Positions 29,129 to 37,236 of a stretch of DNA of 64,000 bases are shown piece after piece. The stretch is from contig JAEELG010000078.1 in NCBI GenBank assembly GCA_016288775.1, positions 1 to 64,000 on the forward strand, written 5' to 3'. Position numbers and translations under genes: made by a program. How positions within the stretch are numbered: the first letter of the stretch is position 1; each line of letters begins with the position of its first letter. Below the pieces are notes generated by a model, which had not been told where the DNA came from, did no database searches, and saw only the letters and a program-made list of their open reading frames with translations. The DNA comes from Bacteroidales bacterium. GTDB lineage: Bacteria; Bacteroidota; Bacteroidia; Bacteroidales; UBA932.

Positions 29129-31054
29129 TCAATAGAGTTTTAAGAATACTTCGATTGCCTGATACTCTGCCATGCCGAGCTGGTCGTACAGTTTTGCGGT
29201 ATTGGACGTACGCTCCTCAGCCCTCTGCCAGAACTCGCGGGAATCCTCGCCAGGGAACGGGACTATGTCCTTCTGAGAGATGTGGCGGAAAATGGCGTGA
29301 CGCTTCATCACCACCTCGTCGGGAGACAGGGGCACCGCCATGTCCACCCTGCCGAGTTCCCACTCCATCCATGCGCCGCGGTACAGCCACACATGGGTGT
29401 CGGCAAGGAGCTTGGAATCCTCCTTCTTGATCTGCTCGAGGGCGGTGAGAGCCGCCTCGGTGCATACGCGGTGCGTTCCGTGAGGGTCGGCAAGGTCGCC
29501 CGCCATGAAGATCATGTGCGGCTTGAGCTTGACGATGAGGTCCTTTATGATATCCACGTCGGCCTGGGTGCGGGGATTCTTCTTGATACCGCCGGACTCA
29601 TAGAAAGGCAGATTAAGGAAATGGACGTTGGTATTGTCGTTGAGACCGAAGGAACGCACGGCTCCGCGGGCCTCGCTGCGGCGGATGGCTCCCTTAATGT
29701 CGAGCAGCGCACGCGGCTCCGGCTCGCCGGGCACCTTGCTGTCCACCAGCGCCTTCACCTCGGCGAACTTGTCGGCATAGCCGAGCTGGTAGGAGGCGTC
29801 GATCAGCTGCAGCACGAAATCGTCGTTCACGGCCACGTTTCCGGAAGTTTCGTACGCAACGTGCACGTTGTGCCCCTGCGACACGAGACGGATGAAGGTA
29901 CCGCCCATGGAGATGACGTCGTCGTCGGGGTGCGGCGAGAAGATGAGCACCGTCTTGGGATAGGGCTTCGCGCTTACGGGACGCGTAGTGTCGTCGGCAT
30001 TGGGCTTGCCGCCGGGCCAGCCGGTGATGGTATGCTGCAGGTCGTTGAAGACCTTGATGTTGATCTGGTCGTAAGTTCCCACGGCGCTTATCATCTCGCT
30101 CAGGTTGTTGTCGAGATAATCCTTCTCCGTGAGCTTGAGGATGGGCTTGCCGACGGTCTGGCACAGCCACACGACGGCCTTGCGCACGAATTTGGGAGTC
30201 CAGTCGCAGGGTCCCACCAGCCAGGGCGCTTCGACCCTGGTGAGCATGCTTGCCGCAGCCTCGTCGACATAGAACGAGATATGGTCGTGGCGCTGCAGGA
30301 ACGAAGCGGGACATGCCGGATCGACATTGCCCTCGGCGATGGCCTTGACGGCCGGGGCCTTGTCTTCGCCCCATGCCATAAGGATGATGCGCTTGGCTGA
30401 GAGCATCGTGCCGATACCGACGGTTATGGCCTTGTCGGGAGTGACGGTGATGTCGTTGTTGAAGTTTGCCGACTGGCGCTTGCGCGATGCGTACGAAAGG
30501 CGCACGGCACGGGTGCGGGTCTTCTCGTTGGAACCGGCCTCGTTGAATCCGACCTGCCCCTGCTCACCAACGCCGATAACCAGAAGGTCAAGCCCGCGGG
30601 CTATGGAATCGAATCGGGCGCAGTATGCCGAAAGCTCGTCCTGCGGGACGGTTCCGTCGGGGATATGAACGTTCTTCTTGAGGATGTCGATCTTGTCGAG
30701 CAGGGCCTCGTGCAGACGGTAGTTGCGGCTCTGCAGCTCATCCTTGGAAGAAGGATAATACTCGTCGATGGAAACGATCTCCACGTTCTTGAACGACACC
30801 TGGCCTGCCTTGTAACGGCGTGCAAGCTCGTTGTACAGCGATACGGGAGTGGCTCCGGTGGTAAGGCCGAGGCGGAACAGCCCGTCCGTGTGGGAATTGA
30901 TGGACGCCACGATGAAATCGGCTATCTTGTAGGAAGCCGGCCTCGACTCGGGGAATACATGTGTCCAGATCTTTTCGTAAGTGTGGAGGATACCGGCAGG
31001 AAGATTCTCATCAATGAGCCCGCCGTCGTAAGGAAGTGTAAAATGCTCGTTCAT
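29129..31054 (-). CDS. NagB-like deaminase domain fused to a PIG-L/LmbE deacetylase domain
   Basis: N-terminal LGLTTGATPVSLYNELAR; C-terminal VLIFSPHPDDDVISMGGTFIRL (PIG-L); start at 31054 chosen because a TAAATTTG -7 box lies just upstream. Confidence 0.88.
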   Translation of the reverse strand: MNEHFTLPYDGGLIDENLPAGILHTYEKIWTHVFPESRPASYKIADFIVASINSHTDGLFRLGLTTGATPVSLYNELARRYKAGQVSFKNVEIVSIDEYYPSSKDELQSRNYRLHEALLDKIDILKKNVHIPDGTVPQDELSAYCARFDSIARGLDLLVIGVGEQGQVGFNEAGSNEKTRTRAVRLSYASRKRQSANFNNDITVTPDKAITVGIGTMLSAKRIILMAWGEDKAPAVKAIAEGNVDPACPASFLQRHDHISFYVDEAAASMLTRVEAPWLVGPCDWTPKFVRKAVVWLCQTVGKPILKLTEKDYLDNNLSEMISAVGTYDQINIKVFNDLQHTITGWPGGKPNADDTTRPVSAKPYPKTVLIFSPHPDDDVISMGGTFIRLVSQGHNVHVAYETSGNVAVNDDFVLQLIDASYQLGYADKFAEVKALVDSKVPGEPEPRALLDIKGAIRRSEARGAVRSFGLNDNTNVHFLNLPFYESGGIKKNPRTQADVDIIKDLIVKLKPHMIFMAGDLADPHGTHRVCTEAALTALEQIKKEDSKLLADTHVWLYRGAWMEWELGRVDMAVPLSPDEVVMKRHAIFRHISQKDIVPFPGEDSREFWQRAEERTSNTAKLYDQLGMAEYQAIEVFLKLY

Positions 31055-31076
31055 ATCTTGCAAATTTACATATTTT

Positions 31077-32942
31077 TCAGCCAATTGTCAACTCATCATT
31101 TATGATGAGGGGGTCGGAAACGGTGCAGAGACGCTCGAGTGTCTCAGGGTTCTCAAGCGTTTCGGAAAGACGGGCCAGGATAGACAGGTGGTCGTCGCCT
31201 TTCCCGGCTATTCCTATTACCAGGCGCGCCTTCTCTCCGCCGTCGAATTCAACGCCTTCGGGATACTGCAGCACGACGATTCCGGAGTGCTTTACCTTGG
31301 TCTTTGCCTCCGCCGTCCCGTGAGGGATGGCTACGCCTTCGCCCATGTAGGTAGTGGCAGTACGCTCGCGCTCCAGCATCGCCTGGGCATAGCCTTCATC
31401 CACGTATCCGGCCGCCTCCAGCATCCTTCCGGCCCTCAGTATCGCCGCCTCTTTGCTCTCGCTTGTCAAGCCAGTCAGGATGTTGGCCGATGCCAGCATT
31501 GGCAGCGGCTCCGGCTCCGCAGCGGCCTCCCGTCCGGAGGCTGAAAGACTGGGGAAAACGCCTCCGGACGGGAGGCCGCTGTCTCCGCTTTCTGAGCCGC
31601 CGCTCCGCTGTAGACGCTCCAGGAGGGCATCCAGGGCAGGATCGGAGAGGAAATTGGTGATAGCCAGGACCTCCTTGCCGCTGAGGCGCGCGCGGTCGGC
31701 GAGCTCCCGCTGGCAGATGACCAGCGAGGCGTCGGCAGGAATGTCACCCACGGCACAGTTCGTACACTTGATTCCGCCCAGGCCCGCTTTCATAAGCCGT
31801 GCCTTGAAACGGGTGGCGCCAAGGGCGCTCGAGCCCATGCCGGCGTCGCATGCAAAAACTATCTTGGAGATGATGCCTGACGGCATGTCGGGAACTTCGC
31901 CTGCAGGAGCCGGACCGCCCTCGCTCTCACCCTGGAAATCGGGCCTCGACTTGACCATAGGCCAGGCCAGCAGGAACGATACGGCGGTACCTATCAGCAC
32001 ACCTAGTATGCCAAGCAGCGTCTTGCCCTTGGGAGACATCAGGATTATCGATATCAGGCTTCCTGGCGATGCTGGAGCCACAAGGCCGAAATCAACCAGC
32101 GTAAAGAAACTGAGCGCGCACACATTGCCCAGCATGACCGCAAGCAACAGTATCGGGCGTGCCAGCACGTAAGGAAAATAAATCTCGTGTATGCCGCCCA
32201 GGAGCTGGATTACCACTGCGCCGGGAGCCGACTGCTTGGTGGTTCCCTTGCCGAAAGCCCAGCATGCCAGCAGGATACCAAGGCCAGGACCGGGATTGGG
32301 ATCAACCAGGAACAGCATGCTCTGGCCCATCTCAGCCGCCTGCTGAATGCCCAGCGGCGTCATGATTCCGTGATTGACGGCATTGTTCAGGAACAGCACC
32401 TTGGCCGGGTCCACAAGCACCGCCAGCAGCGGATTCATCTTGTGCGCCAGCATCCAGTTCACCCCGGCACTCAGGCCGTTGGTGATCCACGATACGGCGT
32501 GTCCTATCACCAGATACCCGGCGATAGCCAGCAGCATGGCGATGATGCCTAGGGAGAAATTGTCCACCAGCATCTCAAAACCGGCACCGACCTTGCCGGC
32601 GACCAGTTTGTCGAAGCGCTTGACGCACCAGCCCGCAATGGGGCCCATGATCATGGCGCCCAGGAACATAGGCGTATCCGTTCCGATTATGACGCCCATG
32701 GCAGCGACAGCACCTGCCACTCCACCTCTGTAGCCACCGACGTTCTTGCCGGCGGTAAACGCTATCAGCGTGGGCAGCAGATACTTGAGCATGGGCGAGA
32801 CCATCTTTGCGATGTTCTCGTTGGGCCACCACCCTCCCGGGATGAATATTGCGGTAATCAGTCCCCATGCGATGAAGGCGCCGATATTCGGCATCACCAT
32901 CGCGCTGAGCGCACGTCCGAAACGCTGGATCTTCTCTTTCAT
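31077..32942 (-). CDS. mtlA: PTS mannitol-specific EIICBA component
   Basis: MtlA-type IIC (PNIGAFIAWGLITAIFIP..), IIB (IVFACDAGMGSSALGATRFKARL), IIA (AIPHGTAEAKTKVKHSGIVVLQYPEGVEF). Confidence 0.92.
   Translation of the reverse strand: MKEKIQRFGRALSAMVMPNIGAFIAWGLITAIFIPGGWWPNENIAKMVSPMLKYLLPTLIAFTAGKNVGGYRGGVAGAVAAMGVIIGTDTPMFLGAMIMGPIAGWCVKRFDKLVAGKVGAGFEMLVDNFSLGIIAMLLAIAGYLVIGHAVSWITNGLSAGVNWMLAHKMNPLLAVLVDPAKVLFLNNAVNHGIMTPLGIQQAAEMGQSMLFLVDPNPGPGLGILLACWAFGKGTTKQSAPGAVVIQLLGGIHEIYFPYVLARPILLLAVMLGNVCALSFFTLVDFGLVAPASPGSLISIILMSPKGKTLLGILGVLIGTAVSFLLAWPMVKSRPDFQGESEGGPAPAGEVPDMPSGIISKIVFACDAGMGSSALGATRFKARLMKAGLGGIKCTNCAVGDIPADASLVICQRELADRARLSGKEVLAITNFLSDPALDALLERLQRSGGSESGDSGLPSGGVFPSLSASGREAAAEPEPLPMLASANILTGLTSESKEAAILRAGRMLEAAGYVDEGYAQAMLERERTATTYMGEGVAIPHGTAEAKTKVKHSGIVVLQYPEGVEFDGGEKARLVIGIAGKGDDHLSILARLSETLENPETLERLCTVSDPLIINDELTIG
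31520..31581. repeat. Perfect 22-bp inverted repeat inside mtlA
   Basis: CAGCGGCCTCCCGTCCGGAGGC (31520-31541), 18-nt spacer, GCCTCCGGACGGGAGGCCGCTG (31560-31581). Confidence 0.95.
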
Positions 32943-32950
32943 CTGTAATG

Positions 32951-34099
32951 TCAGATTCGGGTCACCTCGTCGTATGCGGCGGCGATTTCAGCCACCAGAG
33001 GGTCTCCGGCGGGAATACCGGTGTATTTCACTACCGTGGCCTCAACGCCTTCGTTATTGATGGATTCGAGCATCTCCACGCTCTGGGCATCCTGGGGATT
33101 GTCGAAATGCAGCGCTCCGCCGATGGCAAGCAGGAGCTTGTCGTAAGGGAGGCCGAAGCCCTTCGCCGTCATCATGGGAAGGATCAGACGGTCGTTGGGA
33201 GCCAGCTTGCGCAGCGGCTCGCGGCCCACGCGGTCGCACTCGTCGCGCAGGTAAGGATTGCTGAAGCGGCGCAGTATCTTTTCGATATAGGCGAAATGGG
33301 CGTCGTGGTCGAATCCGAACTTACGCACCAGGCCCTCGCCGCTCTGCTGCATTGCCTCCTTGACGATTGCGGCAATCTTCGGATCGGCGACGCATTCGCC
33401 GATAGTATTGATTCCCTTGAGCTTGCCCAGATAGGCTGCGGTGGCATGTCCGGTGTTCAGCGTGAAGAGCTTGCGCTCCACATATGCCAGAAGATTGTCG
33501 ACCGGGGTCATGCCCTTGATTTCCGGGATGGGGCCGACGAACGAAGCGCGCTCCACGTCCCATTCGAAATACTCTTCCACGGCCACGTCGAGGGGCACCT
33601 CGCAGCGCACCGGAGGAACGATGCGGTCCACCGCGGCGTCGGGGAAGCCTACGTGGGCTTTTGCCCATTCGGCCACATCCGGATCAAGCTGAGCGAAGAC
33701 GAGGTCTTTGAGCTGGGATGTGGCACGGAGGCCGTTCTCACATGCAATTACGTTAAGGGGCCTGTCGTTGCCGGCTGCCTTGCGGGCGGCGATGCCTTTG
33801 GCTACCGTAGGGGCCACGAACTTGAGTATCCGGAGGCCAACGGCCGTCGTGATGATGTCGGCCTGCGCAATCTCGGCCACCGCTTCCGCGCTGCCTGAGT
33901 TCACGGCTCGCACGCCCTTGATTTCGATGTCGTAGCTGTTGTGGTCCGACACGTGGACGACATACTCCCTTCGAGAGTTGATCTGGTTGAGGAGTTCCTC
34001 GACCACGTCTGCGAAAATAAGCTCATAGCCTGCCTGGGAAAGGACCGCTCCTATGAAACCGCGTCCTATGTTTCCCGCTCCGAATTGAATTGCTTTCAT
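32951..34099 (-). CDS. mtlD: Mannitol-1-phosphate 5-dehydrogenase
   Basis: MKAIQFGAGNIGRGFIGAVLSQAGYELIFADV; next to mtlA. Confidence 0.94.
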   Translation of the reverse strand: MKAIQFGAGNIGRGFIGAVLSQAGYELIFADVVEELLNQINSRREYVVHVSDHNSYDIEIKGVRAVNSGSAEAVAEIAQADIITTAVGLRILKFVAPTVAKGIAARKAAGNDRPLNVIACENGLRATSQLKDLVFAQLDPDVAEWAKAHVGFPDAAVDRIVPPVRCEVPLDVAVEEYFEWDVERASFVGPIPEIKGMTPVDNLLAYVERKLFTLNTGHATAAYLGKLKGINTIGECVADPKIAAIVKEAMQQSGEGLVRKFGFDHDAHFAYIEKILRRFSNPYLRDECDRVGREPLRKLAPNDRLILPMMTAKGFGLPYDKLLLAIGGALHFDNPQDAQSVEMLESINNEGVEATVVKYTGIPAGDPLVAEIAAAYDEVTRI

Positions 34100-34131
34100 A
34101 TCTGTTGTCAAGAATTGTCTTTCAAAATGTT

Positions 34132-35541
34132 TCACAGCCTGGACAGACTCAGCGAGTCCAGGCCGGCCTCGATCAGCCAGCCGGTGGCGGCGGGGTCCGA
34201 GGCGAGTTCGCCGCAGATACCTACGGGAATACCGGCGGCGTTGGCCGCTTCGACCGTAAGGGCTACCGCGCGGCGGACGGCCGGCGAGAACTGGTCGTAA
34301 AGCTCCGACAGGGCGGCGTTGCCCCGGTCGGCAGCCATCACATACTGGGTCAGGTCGTTGGTGCCGATACTGAAGAAATCGCACCCTGCGGCCAGTTCCG
34401 CTGCATTGAAGACGGCAGCGGGCGTCTCTATCATAATACCTAAAGAAACGGGCATGCTGTCCCCCGCTATCCCGCGCAGCATTTCACGCACGCTGCCAAT
34501 CTCTTCGGGAACGCATACCATGGGAATCATCACCCTCACTGGAGTGCCGCCGGCGAACCACTCCGGATGCCGGTTACGGAGTTCGAAAGCGGCACCGCAA
34601 ATCGCCTGCAACTGCACCTCCAGCAGTTCAGGATGCTTCAAAGAAAACCGTATGCCCCGGATCCCCAGATAGGGATTCTCCTCAGCAGGCATGGGAAGAT
34701 ACGGAAGAGCCTTGTCGCCGCCTACGTCCAGAAGCCTGATAATCAGAGGCTTGCCGGAACATGTCTCCAGAGCTTCAAGATACAGCGCACGCTGCTCCGA
34801 CTCAGACGGCATGGAATCGCGCCCCATGAACAGGAACTCGGTGCGGAACACACCTATTCCGTCGGCACCCGAAGAAATTGCGGAACGCACGTCGTCCAAA
34901 TTGCCTGCGTTCACATACAACTTGCGACCGGCGGCGCGGACCCTTGCCGCAATGCCTGACATGGCGCCCAAATGCGGATCGTCCACAGTGACCAAATCCC
35001 CCTCCCGGATGCCTGAGATATCGACTCCGAGCTGCACCGGGATACCCTTGGCATGCGCGATGATGCACACGTGGCTGGTAGAACTGCCCCGCGCACACAA
35101 TAAACCGGCGATGCCGCCAAGATCCAGCCTGGCAAGGTCGGAGGGCAGCAACTCTTCGGCCACGACGACGCTTCCGGAAGGAATTTCACGGAAATCCGAT
35201 ACTCCGCACATAGCCTCCCTCAAACGCCCGAACACGTCGCGGACGTCGTCGGCACGGGCCCTGAGATATTCGTCGTCGATTCCCAGAAACATGTCGCAAA
35301 CGCCCTTGCAGGCAGCATCCAATGCATCGGGAGCATCCATTCCGGAACGGATACCCGAATCGTATGACTCACGGACCAGCGGATCTTCAAGCATTTCCAG
35401 ATGCGCGGCGAACACGGGGTTGACGGCAGCTGCCGCCGAAAGTTCCGCGCGCACGGCATCGAACGCCTCGTCAAACGAGCGTACCGCCCCCGAAGAAGCG
35501 GTACGATTGTAAAGAAATGCCGGTCCCTGCGCCTTCATCAC
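34132..35541 (-). CDS. ptsI: PTS Enzyme I, N-terminally short (469 aa)
   Basis: GSSTSHVCIIAHAKGIPVQLG (phospho-His region), RTEFLFMGRDSMPSE, CGELASDP. Confidence 0.9.
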   Translation of the reverse strand: MMKAQGPAFLYNRTASSGAVRSFDEAFDAVRAELSAAAAVNPVFAAHLEMLEDPLVRESYDSGIRSGMDAPDALDAACKGVCDMFLGIDDEYLRARADDVRDVFGRLREAMCGVSDFREIPSGSVVVAEELLPSDLARLDLGGIAGLLCARGSSTSHVCIIAHAKGIPVQLGVDISGIREGDLVTVDDPHLGAMSGIAARVRAAGRKLYVNAGNLDDVRSAISSGADGIGVFRTEFLFMGRDSMPSESEQRALYLEALETCSGKPLIIRLLDVGGDKALPYLPMPAEENPYLGIRGIRFSLKHPELLEVQLQAICGAAFELRNRHPEWFAGGTPVRVMIPMVCVPEEIGSVREMLRGIAGDSMPVSLGIMIETPAAVFNAAELAAGCDFFSIGTNDLTQYVMAADRGNAALSELYDQFSPAVRRAVALTVEAANAAGIPVGICGELASDPAATGWLIEAGLDSLSLSRL

Positions 35542-35804
35542 TCACGGACCGACTCGATGAACGAAACCACTGCATCCAGAACGGCGGCCTCGTCGCCTCC
35601 TTCCACACTCACCTCGAGTTCTGTGCCCTGCTTAATGCCGAGCGACAGGACCGAGAGCATGGAAGCGGCGTTGACGCTGCGGGCAGGAGTGGAAATCCGC
35701 ACCGTGGAGCCCTCGAAGCCCTTTACGAGCTTAACCAGCTCCCCTGCCGGACGGGCGTGCAGACCCGTCGGGGCCGACAATACTACCTTTGCCGAAACCA
35801 TCAC
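35538..35804 (-). CDS. ptsH: HPr family phosphocarrier protein
   Basis: GLHARPAGELVKLVKGFEGSTV ... ASMLSVLSLGIKQGTELEV. Confidence 0.93.
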   Translation of the reverse strand: MMVSAKVVLSAPTGLHARPAGELVKLVKGFEGSTVRISTPARSVNAASMLSVLSLGIKQGTELEVSVEGGDEAAVLDAVVSFIESVRE

Positions 35805-37138
35805 TCAGCCTCCGCCGCTACGTTACGAGCCCTGTCCTTGAGGTTCCAGAGCGTAACTATGAGTATGAATCCTATCACGGAAACGCCTGCCATCAGTATG
35901 AAGATGGGGTGCCAGCCGTAGGTGTCGGCGAACTTGCCCAGAGGATAACCTGTGATAAGGGTGCTGAGGTAGCTCATGAAGCCGATGATGCCCACCGCGG
36001 AGGATGCGGCCTTCTTGCTGACCTCATTGGAGGCCACGACGCCAAGCAGCGCCTGGGGGCCGTACAGGAAGAATCCGGCAAGCGCAAGCACCACCAGGAA
36101 GAGCACGGGGCTGTTCCAGTCCTGGATGTAGTGCAGGGCCACGAGGCACAGGGCGACGAGCACCATTTCGATGGCGCATACCCTCTGGCTGCGGCTCTTG
36201 AAGAGTTTGTCGGAGACGTATCCGGCGAATATCATTCCCAGGCAACCTGCAACCTCGAAAATGGCGACGGTCCAGCCCGAAAGGGCGCGGCTCAGGCCCA
36301 TGTCCTGAAGCATCGAGGGGCCCCAGTCGAGGATAGCGAAACGCACCACGTAAACAAAGAGGTCGGTAAGCGCGAGAATCCAGATGACGGGGTTCAAGAA
36401 CACCTTCTTCACCAGGAACTTGCGCCATTCCTTGTTGTCCTTGCCCTTACTCTCGTCGAGCTCGCCCTCAACCTTTGGCAGCTCCGGCAGTCCAACGGAC
36501 TTGGGCGTGTCGCGCAGGGTGGCGATGATGAAGAACACGCCCACAAGCGAGATGGTGGCGGGCACCCAGAAGCAGAGCTGCCAGCTGGTCATGTATCCGC
36601 ATATTATCGAAGCCACGAAGGCGCCGATGCTGTGGGAGGTGTTCCATATACTCATCTTGGTGGCCAGCTCGTGAGGCGGCACCCAGCTCACCATCAGATG
36701 GTTGCAGGGAGCGAATCCGCAGCCCTGGAATATCTGGTTGATGATGTACAGCACCGACATGATGGTAATGAACCCGCCGATGAAGTCGGGACCTCCTGTG
36801 GCGCCCGTAAGCATTGTGGTAAGTTTGTCGGTCCAGCCGAACAGGAAGTTCACCGCCACGCATATACCCAGGCCGAGAACCAGGTGCCACCTGGCATTGG
36901 TGCGGTCGCCTATGACTCCATTGATTAGCTTGGAAACGCCGTAGATGATTCCGCCCGCGGAAATGATGGCGCCGAACTGCGCCTTGGTAATGTCGGGATA
37001 TACCTCCTGCAGCATGGGGATGGCGAACGAGAAGTTCTTTCTCACGAAGTAGAACATCGCGTAGCCTATCATCGAGCAGATGATGACCCGCCACTGCCAG
37101 TACTTGAAGCTGTGTTTTGTCTTTTTGACTTCAGCCAT
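35801..37138 (-). CDS. MFS organophosphate:Pi antiporter (GlpT/UhpT family)
   Basis: FKYWQWRVIICSMIGYAMFYFVRKNFSFAIPML..YGVSKLINGVIGDRTNAR. Confidence 0.88.
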   Translation of the reverse strand: MAEVKKTKHSFKYWQWRVIICSMIGYAMFYFVRKNFSFAIPMLQEVYPDITKAQFGAIISAGGIIYGVSKLINGVIGDRTNARWHLVLGLGICVAVNFLFGWTDKLTTMLTGATGGPDFIGGFITIMSVLYIINQIFQGCGFAPCNHLMVSWVPPHELATKMSIWNTSHSIGAFVASIICGYMTSWQLCFWVPATISLVGVFFIIATLRDTPKSVGLPELPKVEGELDESKGKDNKEWRKFLVKKVFLNPVIWILALTDLFVYVVRFAILDWGPSMLQDMGLSRALSGWTVAIFEVAGCLGMIFAGYVSDKLFKSRSQRVCAIEMVLVALCLVALHYIQDWNSPVLFLVVLALAGFFLYGPQALLGVVASNEVSKKAASSAVGIIGFMSYLSTLITGYPLGKFADTYGWHPIFILMAGVSVIGFILIVTLWNLKDRARNVAAEAE

Positions 37139-37185
37139 ATTGTTGATAATTAGATTCAGTGTAATCTATTCAATCCGTAAATATA

Positions 37186-37219
37186 CAAAAAAGGCGCGAC
37201 ATAAGAAATGCCGCGCCTT
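37186..37219 (-). terminator. Rho-independent terminator (minus strand)
   Basis: AAGGCGCG-N13-CGCGCCTT preceded on + by AAAAAA, i.e. a U-tract on minus. Confidence 0.75.
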
Positions 37220-37236
37220 ACTTTTATTTCAGGGAT

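Noticed and set aside
31520-31581. Invertible promoter/DNA switch at the mtlA inverted repeat
   Set aside because: Only 18 nt between arms, located inside a coding region with no adjacent recombinase; inversion would change only a linker. Retained as a palindrome finding instead.
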